From Sphingomonas chungangi (GTDB taxonomy: Bacteria > Pseudomonadota > Alphaproteobacteria > Sphingomonadales > Sphingomonadaceae), in assembly GCF_013778325.1 (NCBI RefSeq), contig NZ_JACEIB010000027.1:62001-126000 (forward strand): DNA of 64,000 nucleotides. The letters run 5' to 3'. Position numbers and translations under genes: made by a program. This document shows, piece after piece, positions 43,715-53,974 of the stretch (the first letter of the stretch is position 1; every line of letters begins with the position of its first letter). The notes below the pieces were generated by a model. It was not told where the DNA came from. It saw only the letters and a list, made by a program, of their open reading frames with translations, and made no database searches.

Positions 43715-45286
43715 ATGATCTTCGGCCGTGTAAAGCCGCTGGACGCGATCCTCGCGACCGCAGAAAAGAAGTCGCTGCACCGATCCTTGGGTGCCTTCCA
43801 ACTGACCATGCTGGGCATCGGCGCCGTGATCGGCACCGGCATCTTCGTGCTGACCGCCACGGCGGCGCAGAAGGCCGGGCCAGGCATGATGCTGTCCTTC
43901 GCCGTCGCCGGCTTGGTCTGCGCCTTCGCGGCGCTCTGCTATTCGGAACTGTCGTCGATGGTGCCGGTCGCCGGCTCCGCCTACACCTATTCCTACGCGG
44001 TGATGGGCGAGCTGATGGCCTGGCTGGTCGGCTGGGCGCTGATCCTCGAATATGCGCTGGGCGCGAGTGCCGTGGCGGTCGGTTGGTCCGGCCATATCGT
44101 CGGGCTGCTGGACTCGCTGGGAGTCCATCTTCCACACGCGTTATCCGTAGGCCCCAAGATCGAGCTCGGCTTCATCAAGGGTGGTGAGGTCGGCGGCATC
44201 GTCAATCTGCCGGCCGTCCTGATCGTCGGGCTGGTCACCTGGCTGCTGGTGATCGGCACCAAGGAGAGCGCGACCGTCAACGCCGTACTCGTCGCGATCA
44301 AGGTGGCTGCACTGATCCTGTTCGTCGCGGTGACGGTGCCGATGATCTCCGGCCATGCCTCGAACTTCCATCCCTTCACGCCGCGCGGCTGGGGCAACCC
44401 CTTCGGATCGGAGGGCGTCGGCGTGTTGGGCGCCGCGGCCTCGATCTTCTTTGCCTATGTGGGATTCGACGCGGTTTCCACCGCGGCCGAGGAAACCAAG
44501 AACCCGCAGCGCAACGTGCCGATCGGCCTGATCGGATCGCTGCTGATCTGCACCATCTTCTACATGCTGGTGGCGGGCGGGGCGATCGGCTCCTATGGCG
44601 CGCAGCCGCTGATGAACCCGGCGACGGGCAAGTATTTCGTCGAAGGCTCGCCCGAGCTTTACGCGTCCGCCGCCTGCCACAGCGCGACGGCGCCTTTGGT
44701 CTGCTCGAAGGAGGCGCTGGCCTATGTGATGCGCCAGGTATCGACCCCGTGGCTCGGCGATATCGTCGGCCTGGCGGCGACCCTCGCGCTGCCGTCGGTC
44801 GTGCTGCTGATGATGTACGGCCAGACGCGCATCTTCTTCGTGATGGCGCGAGACGGGCTGCTGCCGCGCAAGCTGTCGACGGTGCACCCGCGCTTCAAGA
44901 CGCCGTGGGTGGTAACGATCATGACGGGCGGTGTGGCGGCGCTATTCTCGGCCTTCCTGCCGGTCAGCTCGCTGGCGGATTACTCCAATTCGGGGACGCT
45001 GTTCGCCTTCGCGGTGGTGTCACTGGGCGTGATGATCCTGCGCGTGAAGGATCCGAGCCGCCCGCGCCCGTTCCGCACGCCGCTGGTGTGGGTGTTCGCG
45101 CCGCTCGCGATCATCGGGTGCATCGTGCTGTTCATGAGCCTGAATGCCGAATCGAAGGGCGTCTTCTTCGGCTGGACCGCGATCGGCCTCGTCTTCTACT
45201 TCCTCTACGGCTTCCGCCACTCGAACGTGGCGCGCGGCGTGGTCGACGGCGACGAGGACGACGACATCACCGCGGTCCAGCACTGA
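43715..45286 (+). CDS. Amino acid permease, APC superfamily
   Basis: The 523-residue product has 12 or more membrane helices. The first contains the APC signature GIGAVIGTGIFVLTATAA, and FAALCYSELSSMVPVAGSAYTYSY-type sequence occurs in the next region (split as SELSSMVPVAGSA and YTYSYAVMGEL). Middle helices include FFAYVGFDAVSTAAEETKNP. The extracellular loop with two Cys (ACHSATAPLVCS) is unusual but known in this subgroup. The tail is acidic (GDEDDD). It is probably a cationic or broad-range amino acid transporter; substrate is not evident. ATG at 43715 follows GGGGA. A strong hairpin lies downstream. Confidence 0.92.
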   Translation: MIFGRVKPLDAILATAEKKSLHRSLGAFQLTMLGIGAVIGTGIFVLTATAAQKAGPGMMLSFAVAGLVCAFAALCYSELSSMVPVAGSAYTYSYAVMGELMAWLVGWALILEYALGASAVAVGWSGHIVGLLDSLGVHLPHALSVGPKIELGFIKGGEVGGIVNLPAVLIVGLVTWLLVIGTKESATVNAVLVAIKVAALILFVAVTVPMISGHASNFHPFTPRGWGNPFGSEGVGVLGAAASIFFAYVGFDAVSTAAEETKNPQRNVPIGLIGSLLICTIFYMLVAGGAIGSYGAQPLMNPATGKYFVEGSPELYASAACHSATAPLVCSKEALAYVMRQVSTPWLGDIVGLAATLALPSVVLLMMYGQTRIFFVMARDGLLPRKLSTVHPRFKTPWVVTIMTGGVAALFSAFLPVSSLADYSNSGTLFAFAVVSLGVMILRVKDPSRPRPFRTPLVWVFAPLAIIGCIVLFMSLNAESKGVFFGWTAIGLVFYFLYGFRHSNVARGVVDGDEDDDITAVQH

Positions 45287-45303
45287 TCGCGGAAACCGGC
45301 AAG

Positions 45304-45337
45304 AAAGGGCCGGAGGCGACGCCGCCTCCGGCCCTTT
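45304..45337. terminator. Bidirectional rho-independent terminator, 15-bp perfect stem
   Basis: AAAGGGCCGGAGGCG (45304-45318) and CGCCTCCGGCCCTTT (45323-45337) flank the loop ACGC. The stem carries A residues on the left and T residues on the right, so it can work from both strands between the convergent permease and kinase genes. Confidence 0.9.
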
Positions 45338-45354
45338 TCCTTGTCTGGAGAAGA

Positions 45355-46350
45355 TCAGTCCAGTCTGGCGGCGATCAGCGCGTTCAAATCCTGCTCCGGC
45401 CGGGCGCCGTAGTGCGAGATCACCTCGGCCGCCGCGATCGCGCCCATGCGCAGACACTCTTCCACGGGGCGCCCCTGCACATGGCCGACCAGATAGCCCG
45501 CCGAGAAGAGATCGCCCGCGCCGGTGGTGTCCACGACCCGCTCCACTGGCTCGGCCGGCACATGGAAGCGCTCGCCGTTCGCCGCCGCCCAGGCCCCGTC
45601 CTTGCCGCGCGTTGCCACCACCAGGGACAATTTCGGAGCCAGCGCGTCCATCGCCGCGTCGAACGTCGCCTCGCCGGTCAGCGCCAGCAGTTCCTCCTCG
45701 TTGGCGAACAGGATGTCGATGTCGCCATCGTCCACCAGCGCGCGGAAGTCGCTCAGGTGGTTCATGATGCAGAACACCGCCGACACGCCCAGCGCGACCT
45801 GCCGACCCGCCTTGCGCGCCATCCTGATCGCCGCCTGCATCGCCGCACGCGGCTCGGCCGGGTCCCACAGATAGCCTTCGAGCAGCAGCACCTTGGCGGA
45901 GGCGACCTGCGCCTCGTCCACTGAGGACGGCGGCAGGAACTGGGCGGCGCCGAGATAGGTGTTCATCGTTCGCTCGCCGCACTCGCCGACCAGGATCAGG
46001 CAGCGACCGGTCGGGATGTCGGCCTCGCGCGGCGCAACGGTGAAAGCGATGCCCTGCGATTCGAGATCGTGGACGAACACCTCGCCGAGCTGGTCCTTGG
46101 CTACCTGCCCGATGAAGGCGCAGCGCGCGCCCATCATCGCGGCACCCGCCACGGTGTTACCGGCCGAGCCGCCCGAAATCTCCTTGCCCGGCCCCATATG
46201 GCCGTAGAGCGATGTGGCGCGATCGGCATTGATCAGCTGCATCGCACCCTTGGTCAGCCCTTCGGCGGCGAGAAAAGCGTCGTCGGCGGGGGCGAGCACG
46301 TCCACCAGCGCATTGCCGATGGCGATGATGTCGAGCGTGGTATCGGTCAC
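45355..46350 (-). CDS. PfkB family carbohydrate kinase (adenosine kinase-like)
   Basis: The 331-residue product has the PfkB signature pair: ISGGSAGNTVAGAAMMG near residue 60 and the catalytic DTTGAGDLFSAGYL near residue 285. The IIAIGNALVDV opening is also typical. The clade is that of alphaproteobacterial adenosine kinases; ribokinase-like sugar specificity cannot be excluded. Its start is 116 bases from the divergent lipoprotein gene. Confidence 0.93.
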   Translation of the reverse strand: MTDTTLDIIAIGNALVDVLAPADDAFLAAEGLTKGAMQLINADRATSLYGHMGPGKEISGGSAGNTVAGAAMMGARCAFIGQVAKDQLGEVFVHDLESQGIAFTVAPREADIPTGRCLILVGECGERTMNTYLGAAQFLPPSSVDEAQVASAKVLLLEGYLWDPAEPRAAMQAAIRMARKAGRQVALGVSAVFCIMNHLSDFRALVDDGDIDILFANEEELLALTGEATFDAAMDALAPKLSLVVATRGKDGAWAAANGERFHVPAEPVERVVDTTGAGDLFSAGYLVGHVQGRPVEECLRMGAIAAAEVISHYGARPEQDLNALIAARLD

Positions 46351-46466
46351 GAAAGTCTCCGGAAAAGGATGGGGCCGCGCCTAGCGGGCGGCAGGCTGGC
46401 GCGCAATCTTTGCACGATACCGCGCGGCACGGTTTGCGAGGACGAGCCGGCATGGCAGGGAGGGGC

Positions 46467-46847
46467 ATGATTCGCCGACTGCCGCTCCTCCTCACCCCCG
46501 CGCTGCTGCTCGCGGCCTGCACCACCCCGACAGGTCAGCAGGGCGCGCCCGCGCCGGCATCCGAAAAGCCCGCCAACATGCACGAGGCCGGCCTGGAACG
46601 GGTGATCGGCAAGACGGCCGCGCAGCTCGTCGCCTTGTTCGGCCCCGCCGATCTCGACGGGCGCGAGGGGCAGGCGCGCAAACTGCAGTTCGTCGGGCCG
46701 GTGTGCGTGCTCGACGCCTATCTCTATCCGTCGAAGGACGGTGCTGAGCCGGTCGCGACCTATATCGACGCGCGCCTGCCGACCGGCGACGACATCGATC
46801 GCGCCTCGTGCATCGCGGCGCTCAGCCGGCGGGCGGCGGCGCCCTGA
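46467..46847 (+). CDS. Hypothetical lipoprotein
   Basis: The 126-residue product has a lipoprotein signal (MIRRLPLLLTPALLLAACTT). A single conserved-looking domain with two Cys follows (VIGKTAAQLVALFGPADLDG, then VCVLDAYLYPS and RASCIAALS). ATG at 46467 follows GGGAGGGG, which decides the start over earlier in-frame ATGs. The family is not recognised; the ALFGPAD motif recalls small lipoproteins seen beside cell-envelope genes in sphingomonads. It ends just before a palindromic repeat. Confidence 0.8.
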   Translation: MIRRLPLLLTPALLLAACTTPTGQQGAPAPASEKPANMHEAGLERVIGKTAAQLVALFGPADLDGREGQARKLQFVGPVCVLDAYLYPSKDGAEPVATYIDARLPTGDDIDRASCIAALSRRAAAP

Positions 46848-46855
46848 CGCTCAAT

Positions 46856-46946
46856 CCCGTTCGGGCCGAGCTTGTCGAAACGCTGCCCGTCTTCTTTTAC
46901 TCTCGGGAAGGAAGGACGGCCCTTCGACAAGCTCAGGGCGAACGGG
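46856..46946. repeat. Inverted repeat of the CCCGTTCGGG(CT)-GAGCTTGTCGAA family
   Basis: The left arm at 46856-46879 and the right arm at 46923-46946 are inverted copies with three mismatches over 24 bases. The right arm reaches into queG and supplies its last codons and stop. Further copies are at 55623-55750. It is a typical sphingomonad intergenic unit. Confidence 0.8.
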
Positions 46947-48063
46947 TGGATAGGGCAGCGTTCCATTCCTCGCGAACGGCATCGTCTTGCTCGTTGGTCA
47001 TCCGCGCCGGATCAAGTCTGCCCAACTTCCCCAGCGCCCACACCACCGCCCCGCGCACCAGCGGCGAGGGATCGTCGAGCAACGGTTCCAGCTGTCCCGC
47101 CAGCGCCGGCCGCGCACTATTGCCCGCCACGATCGCCGCGTTCCTCACCATCCGGTCGCGGCCGATGCGCTTGATCGGCGAGCCGGAGAAAACCTGCCGG
47201 AAGTTCGCATCGTCAAGCGCCAGCAGGTCGGCGACCTGCAGAGCCGCCAGCTCGGCGCGGCTCGCGAAGGCGAGGTTCGCGCGCCCTGCCTGCGCGAACT
47301 TGTTCCACGGGCAGACGGAGAGGCAATCGTCGCAACCATAAACGTGATTGCCGATCCCCGCGCGCAGATCGCGCGGGATCGGGCCATCATGCTCGATCGT
47401 GAGGTAGGAGATGCAGCGCCGCGCATCGATCCGGTAGGGCGCCGGAAAGGCCCCCGTCGGGCACGCCACCTGGCATGCGTCGCACGATCCGCAGGTATCG
47501 CGGCTCGGCGCGTCCGGCTCCAGCTCCAGTTCGGTCATCAGGCAGCCGAGCAGCAGCCAGCTGCCATGCTCGCGGCTGACGAGGTTGGTGTGCTTGCCCT
47601 GCCAGCCGAGGCCTGCGGCCATCGCCAGCGGCTTCTCCATCACCGGTGCGGTGTCGACGAACACCTTGAGCGCGCCCTCCGCCTCCGCCGCCAGCCAGCG
47701 GGCGAGCCCCTTCAGCGCCTTCTTGACGACGTCGTGATAATCCTGCCCTTGCGCATAGACCGAAATCCGCGCGGTCTCCATCTCGGCGGCGAGGCGCATC
47801 GGGTTCTCGGACGGCGCATAGCTCATGCCGAGCGCCACCACCGATTGCACCTCGGCCCACAGCGCGCGCGGAGAACGCCGCCAGTCGGCCCGCGCCTCCA
47901 TCCAGCCCATCGATCCGTGGGCGCCCTCGCCCAGCCATTCCATCAGCCGTTCGCCCGGCAGCGGCTCGTCCACCGCCCGCGTCACCCCGCACGCGACGAA
48001 GCCGAGCCGCGCGGCCTCGGCCTTCAGGCGTTCAGTGAGCGTGGCATCGGGCATCGGCGGCAC
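46933..48063 (-). CDS. queG: Epoxyqueuosine reductase
   Basis: The 376-residue product has the cobalamin-binding reductase domain (GHDRGW-like region here WQGKHTNLVSREHGSWLL) and two ferredoxin-type clusters (CGSCDACQVACPTGAF, then VYGCDDCLSVCPWN). A HEAT-like C-terminus follows (LVRGAVVWALGKLG). It reduces epoxyqueuosine to queuosine in tRNA. The GTG start at 48063 follows AGGAG. The last codons (TRSP and stop) lie inside an intergenic palindrome, so the original C-terminus may have been altered. A small lipoprotein gene precedes it by 8 bases. Confidence 0.95.
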   Translation of the reverse strand: MPPMPDATLTERLKAEAARLGFVACGVTRAVDEPLPGERLMEWLGEGAHGSMGWMEARADWRRSPRALWAEVQSVVALGMSYAPSENPMRLAAEMETARISVYAQGQDYHDVVKKALKGLARWLAAEAEGALKVFVDTAPVMEKPLAMAAGLGWQGKHTNLVSREHGSWLLLGCLMTELELEPDAPSRDTCGSCDACQVACPTGAFPAPYRIDARRCISYLTIEHDGPIPRDLRAGIGNHVYGCDDCLSVCPWNKFAQAGRANLAFASRAELAALQVADLLALDDANFRQVFSGSPIKRIGRDRMVRNAAIVAGNSARPALAGQLEPLLDDPSPLVRGAVVWALGKLGRLDPARMTNEQDDAVREEWNAALSTRSP

Positions 48064-48071
48064 TATCGCTC

Positions 48072-48332
48072 CTAGTAAGGCGATTGATAACCCTGCTCGC
48101 GCCGGCGCTTCGCTTGCCTACGCGCTTCCTTCTCCTGCCGCGCCTGCTCCTTGCGCATCTTGCGGCCACGGTTGCGATCGGCCTCGGACTGGCTGGTGGT
48201 ACTCCAGTCCACCACCTTGGAGCCGACGCGCACCGGCTCGGTCGCGACATCGTAGGCGGTGTGGACGACGCAGCCCGGCAGCGTCAGGCAGCCGGCGAGT
48301 ACGAGGAGAGGCACGGGCTTCATTCCGCCCAT
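48072..48332 (-). CDS. Small hypothetical lipoprotein
   Basis: The 86-residue product has a lipobox (LTLPGC) after a short hydrophobic segment, then a Lys/Arg/Glu/Gln-rich coiled tail (MRKEQARQEKEARRQAKRRR). No family is recognised. Start is uncertain between ATG 48332 and ATG 48323. It may be co-transcribed with queG. Confidence 0.75.
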   Translation of the reverse strand: MGGMKPVPLLVLAGCLTLPGCVVHTAYDVATEPVRVGSKVVDWSTTSQSEADRNRGRKMRKEQARQEKEARRQAKRRREQGYQSPY

Positions 48333-48364
48333 CTACCGAGCCAGAGCGGCGGAATTGCGGCGGA

Positions 48365-48823
48365 TCAGGCGCGACGGAAGGGCAGGATCGCTTCGAGCTC
48401 GCTCGCCGCCCGGCCGCCGGCTCGGCGCGCGGACCAGGCGTGGCGGACGATTTCGGCCTGCTGTTCGATGCCGTAACGGTGGAACGGCTTCCCCGGCGTC
48501 AGCACATAGCCGTAGCGACAGAATGGATGGCGCATCAGCGGCAGATACCAGCGGCCGCCCTTCTGGGCCTGCCAGACATGGGTCATCTCATGGATGAAGA
48601 GGCCCTGCATCGATTGGCTGGCCGCCGAGAAATCCTCGCACCAGGCCGAGCTTCCCGGCGGAATCCAGATATGCCCATCCGGCGCCATCACCGTTTCGCG
48701 CGGCTGAAAGGGGAACCAGCGGCGGTTAACGATCCACGCAGCCTCGTAATCGATCGCGTCGCCGAAGATCAGATGGGCGAGCGCGGTCTCTCCCAGCGTG
48801 AGCGGACGGCCACCCTCCATCAA
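48365..48823 (-). CDS. Vgr-related protein with HExxH motif
   Basis: The 152-residue product contains FIHEMTHVWQAQ, a zinc-metallopeptidase-like HExxH. It also has RPLTLGETALAHLIFGDAIDYEAAWI and GYVLTPGKPFHRYGIEQQAEIV. Sphingomonad genomes commonly annotate this family as vgr-related. No signal peptide is seen and no catalytic activity is proven. Its start overlaps the stop of the copper chaperone gene (ATGA), so the two are co-translated. Confidence 0.8.
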   Translation of the reverse strand: MMEGGRPLTLGETALAHLIFGDAIDYEAAWIVNRRWFPFQPRETVMAPDGHIWIPPGSSAWCEDFSAASQSMQGLFIHEMTHVWQAQKGGRWYLPLMRHPFCRYGYVLTPGKPFHRYGIEQQAEIVRHAWSARRAGGRAASELEAILPFRRA

Positions 48824-49263
48824 TAGGGCGCCGCGTCGCCCGCGCCGACGACCTTGGCTTCAACCGTCAGCGGCGGCCCCTTGGCGAAGCGGACGCTGAA
48901 CGGGACCGTGCCGCCCGGCCTGAGGCTTGGGCTCAGCCCGAACATCATCACGTGATTGCCGCCCGGTGCGAAGGCCACCGTGCCGTTCGCCGACACATCC
49001 AGCCCGTCGAGCCGCTGCATGCCGGTCATTCCGCCCGGCCCCATCTTCATGCTCTCGTGCAGTTCCGTGGAGCCCGCCGCCGGGCTTTCCACCGCCAGCA
49101 GCCGCTCCGCCTCCGGCCCGCCATGGATCGTCAGGTATCCCGCCCCCGGATGCCCCGCCACCGCCGGCAGCCGCACCCACGCCTGGTCCGCCGACAGCTT
49201 CGCCTCACGATGGCACCCCGCCAGCGCCAGCAGCGCGAACGGCACCAAACCCGCGATCCTCAT
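48820..49263 (-). CDS. Copper chaperone PCu(A)C, lipoprotein
   Basis: The 147-residue product has a lipoprotein signal (GLVPFALLALAGC) and the PCuAC domain with the copper-binding pattern TELHESMKMGPGGMTGMQ and GGNHVMMFGL. It delivers Cu(I) to cytochrome oxidase or related targets in the periplasm. ATG at 49263 is chosen; upstream in-frame codons overlap the dnaK promoter region. Its stop overlaps the Vgr-related gene start. Confidence 0.93.
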   Translation of the reverse strand: MRIAGLVPFALLALAGCHREAKLSADQAWVRLPAVAGHPGAGYLTIHGGPEAERLLAVESPAAGSTELHESMKMGPGGMTGMQRLDGLDVSANGTVAFAPGGNHVMMFGLSPSLRPGGTVPFSVRFAKGPPLTVEAKVVGAGDAAPY

Positions 49264-49313
49264 GCCCAATCTGTCCCCGATCGTTACGCCCCGTGGATTA
49301 GGGCGCCAACCGG

Positions 49314-49341
49314 CTTGCAGCAAGCGAAACGCCTCTTATAT
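49314..49341 (+). promoter_or_regulatory. Candidate dnaK promoter (possibly heat-shock sigma type)
   Basis: CTTGCA (49314-49319) and TTATAT (49336-49341) are 16 bases apart, 90 bases before the dnaK start. A CTTG element at -35 fits alphaproteobacterial sigma-32 promoters better than sigma-70, though the match at -10 is only partial. No CIRCE operator is seen here. The 90-base leader also holds GACGAGC-G-GCTCGTC. Confidence 0.45.
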
Positions 49342-49432
49342 CGCCGCATGGAGCATTCCTCTCGTCCTTCGCTTGATGAGGGGGGACGAGCGGCTCGTCG
49401 AACATTCGAGAGTTAGATTACGGGGATAATGA

Positions 49433-51325
<1,893 letters not shown>

Positions 51326-51336
51326 CGCAACCGAAA

Positions 51337-51475
51337 CCCTCTCCCGCCTTCGCGGGAGAGGGTTGGGTGAGGGTCCTCTTCTTCTTCGACGCGGGCAACT
51401 GCGCCTAAGAAGAAGATCCTCACCCTCCCCGGCTCTGCCGGGGCCCCTCCCTCTCCCGTGACGAACGGGAGAGGG
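51337..51475. repeat. Composite palindromic repeat between dnaK and dnaJ
   Basis: CCCTCTCCCGC (51337-51347) and GCGGGAGAGGG (51352-51362) form an 11-bp hairpin with loop CTTC. CCCTCTCCCGT (51449-51459) and ACGGGAGAGGG (51465-51475) form the mirror hairpin. CCCCGGC-TCT-GCCGGGG lies between, and GGGTGAGGGTCCTCTTC is met by an inverted imperfect copy near 51407-51426. This REP-type unit could limit readthrough between dnaK and dnaJ. Confidence 0.85.
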
Positions 51476-51495
51476 CCAGAGACCCGCAGGGCCGA

Positions 51496-52611
51496 ATGAC
51501 CGAGATCGATTTTTACGAGCTGCTGGAAGTCGAGCGCACGGCCGACGACAAGGTGATCAAGTCGTCCTACCGGCGGCTCGCCATGCAGTTCCATCCCGAC
51601 AAGAACCCCGGCAACCATGAAGCCGAGGCGAAGTTCAAGGCCATTTCCGAGGCCTATGACTGCCTGAAGGACCCACAGAAGCGCGCCGCCTACGATCGCT
51701 TCGGCCATGCCGCCTTCCGGCAGGGCGGCGCGGGTGCCGGCCAGCAGCAAGGCTTCGAGGGCTTCTCCGACATCTTCGAGAGCGTGTTCGGCGATTTCAT
51801 GGGCGGCGGACGCCAGCAGCGCGGCGGCCCGCGCCGCGGCGCGGACCTGCGTTACGACGTGACGATCAGCCTGGAAGACGCCTTCCACGGCAAGACTGAG
51901 ACGGTCGTCATCGATGTCGCCGCCAATTGCGAGCTGTGCGAGGGCACCGGCGCCAAGCCGGGCACCTCGGCGCGCACCTGCCAGACATGCGCCGGCCACG
52001 GCAAGGTCCGCGCGCAGCAGGGCTTCTTCGTGATCGAGCGCGCCTGCCCGACCTGCCACGGCGCGGGCCAGGTAATCGCCGATCCCTGCCCCGGCTGCCG
52101 GGGCGAGGGCCGCGTCGACAAGGAGAAGACGCTGGAGGTGAAGATCCCGGCCGGCGTCGACGAAGGCACCCGAATCCGTATCACCGGCGAGGGTGAGGCC
52201 GGCGGTCGCGGCGCTCCTGCCGGCGACCTCTACATCTTCCTGCACGTCAAGCGACACGCCATCTTCGAGCGGGACGGCACCAATCTCGCCGCGCGCTGCC
52301 CGATCAGCTTCACCACCGCCGCGCTGGGCGGCGAGATAGAGGTGCCGAACCTCGACGGTGAGGTCATTACCGTGAAAATCCCCATCGGTATCCAGTCCGG
52401 CAAGCAGCTGCGCCATCGCGGCTCCGGCATGCCCGTCCTCAACGGGCGCGGGCGCGGCGATCTTGTGCTGGAGATCGCGGTCGAGACGCCGACCAAGCTC
52501 TCCGCCCGCCAGAAGGAACTGCTCCAGCAGTTCCGTGAGACCGAGACGGGCGAGGAATGCCCTGCCTCGACCGGCTTCTTCGACAAGCTGAAAGGCATGT
52601 TCGGGGAATAA
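51496..52611 (+). CDS. dnaJ: Chaperone protein DnaJ (Hsp40)
   Basis: The 371-residue product has the J domain ([20 protein letters not shown], then HPDKN), a Gly/Phe linker ([20 protein letters not shown]), four zinc-binding CxxCxGxG motifs ([32 protein letters not shown]) and a C-terminal dimer domain. It stimulates DnaK ATPase and delivers substrates. Its ATG lies 21 bases after the palindromic repeat with a weak ribosome site (GCAGG). Complete length. Confidence 0.98.
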   Translation: MTEIDFYELLEVERTADDKVIKSSYRRLAMQFHPDKNPGNHEAEAKFKAISEAYDCLKDPQKRAAYDRFGHAAFRQGGAGAGQQQGFEGFSDIFESVFGDFMGGGRQQRGGPRRGADLRYDVTISLEDAFHGKTETVVIDVAANCELCEGTGAKPGTSARTCQTCAGHGKVRAQQGFFVIERACPTCHGAGQVIADPCPGCRGEGRVDKEKTLEVKIPAGVDEGTRIRITGEGEAGGRGAPAGDLYIFLHVKRHAIFERDGTNLAARCPISFTTAALGGEIEVPNLDGEVITVKIPIGIQSGKQLRHRGSGMPVLNGRGRGDLVLEIAVETPTKLSARQKELLQQFRETETGEECPASTGFFDKLKGMFGE

Positions 52612-52712
52612 CCCACGCCAGCATCATCGCGACTTGCGGCGTGCCGGTGATCGGCCTCGGCGCGCTCCCGATCGCCGCGGCCCGTGGGTCGACCATATTC
52701 CGATCGAACCGT

Positions 52713-53372
52713 TCAGTCCCGATCGGGCGCGCCTGGCGGGAAATACCGCCGATAGGGCCGCGCCTCGTCCACGGCCCTCGCGACCGATGGCCTCGCGAGC
52801 AGACGCGCACGATAGTCGCGCGCCTTCGGACAATCCGCAGGGATCGGGTGCACCCAATCCGCATAGAAGAGCGAAGGCGCGGCCGCACAGTCGGCGAGCG
52901 TGAAATCCGCGCCCGCCGCCCAACCCCCGTCCGCGAGACAAGTCTCGATCCAGCGGTAGGAGCGATCCAGCTTCGCGCGGGCCTCGCTTACACCATAGGC
53001 ATCGCGATCCGCCTCGGACCGGAGATGGTCGCCGACGATCTTGTTCATCGGCGTCATGACGTAGCTATCGAACGCGCGATCCAGGAAGCGCACACGCAAC
53101 GCCTTGTCCGGATCGAACGGGATCAGGCTTACCGGCCCGCTATGGAATAGCGCGAGATATTCGATAATGATGCTGGATTCGACGACCTCACGATCGCCAT
53201 CCACCAGCACCGGCATCAGCTTCATCGGCCAAAGCCGCTCCAGTTCGGCCCAGCTGGCCTCATCCTCGACCAGCCGGAGTTCGAACGGCGTTTCGTTCTC
53301 GTAAAGCGCGATCAGAACCTTCCAGCAATAAGACGAGAAAAGGTGCGCGTGGAGAACAGGCAAGGGCGACAT
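52713..53372 (-). CDS. Glutathione S-transferase family protein
   Basis: The 219-residue product has an N-terminal thioredoxin-like domain (LHAHLFSSYCWKVLIALYE with SSYCWK at the active-site position, VESSIIIEYL) and a helical C-terminal domain (GADFTLADCAAAPSLFYADW). The cis-Pro is in MKLMPVLVDG. The class is not obvious; the SYCWK segment suggests Ser or Cys chemistry. It converges on dnaJ with 101 bases between the stops that show no clear terminator. Confidence 0.93.
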   Translation of the reverse strand: MSPLPVLHAHLFSSYCWKVLIALYENETPFELRLVEDEASWAELERLWPMKLMPVLVDGDREVVESSIIIEYLALFHSGPVSLIPFDPDKALRVRFLDRAFDSYVMTPMNKIVGDHLRSEADRDAYGVSEARAKLDRSYRWIETCLADGGWAAGADFTLADCAAAPSLFYADWVHPIPADCPKARDYRARLLARPSVARAVDEARPYRRYFPPGAPDRD

Positions 53373-53428
53373 CGGATAGCTCCTTTGCCGCCCTCATCGC
53401 AGTTTCCGCCGATCGCGGGAAGCCCGGG

Positions 53429-53890
53429 TCAGTTGCAGCCCGGCACGTAGCTGTTCAGCGACGGATCCCAGACCGGCTGGCAGCCGTAACCCCATCCGTT
53501 ATCGCCATAATATCCATCGCCATAGTCGCCGTAATAACCGTCGCCATAATAGCCGGGATAATCATCCCATCCAAAGCCGGCAGGCCAGCCGTACCAGCCG
53601 CCGCCCCAACCCCAGCCGCCGCCACGCCAGCCACCGCCGTGCCAGCCGCCGCCGTGCCAGCCGCCGCCGCCGTGCCAGCCGCCGCCGCCATGGAAACCGC
53701 CACCGCCATGGAAACCGCCACCGCCGTGGAAACCGCCGCCGCCGTGGAAACCGCCGCCGCCGCCGCCATGGAAGCCACCGCCTCCACCGCCGCCGCCATG
53801 ACCGCCACCGCCATGCTGGGCGACGGCCGGCGTCGCGGTGATCAACAAGGCACCGCTCACGGCGGCCAACATCAAACCGATCTTCTTCAT
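53429..53890 (-). CDS. Secreted Gly/His-rich repeat protein
   Basis: The 153-residue product has a signal peptide ending at TPAVAQ, then a repeat tract: His-Gly runs, FHGGGG repeated several times, WHGGGG/WHGGG and WRGGG. A Tyr/Gly/Asp-rich region follows (YYGDGYYGDYGDGYYGD), and the end (CQPVWDPSLNSYVPGC) has two Cys. The DNA repeat unit is 18 bases. The His content suggests metal binding, but this is inference. The family is not recognised. The start has AGGAG about 7 bases upstream. The opposite-strand open frame is a mirror of the repeat. Confidence 0.85.
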   Translation of the reverse strand: MKKIGLMLAAVSGALLITATPAVAQHGGGGHGGGGGGGGFHGGGGGGFHGGGGFHGGGGFHGGGGFHGGGGWHGGGGWHGGGWHGGGWRGGGWGWGGGWYGWPAGFGWDDYPGYYGDGYYGDYGDGYYGDNGWGYGCQPVWDPSLNSYVPGCN

Positions 53891-53974
53891 GACAAAGCTC
53901 CTAAGCGAAGCCCCTCTCGTTAACCTTCCTTAAACGCACAAATACGTTTTTGGATGCTACGCAACGGCATCGGA

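Noticed and set aside
49264-49432. CIRCE element before dnaK
   Set aside because: No TTAGCACTC/GAGTGCTAA pair is present.
53639-53923. Plus-strand frame opposite the Gly/His repeat gene
   Set aside because: It is a mirror of the repeat tract (Ala/Thr/Met repeats) without a credible start.
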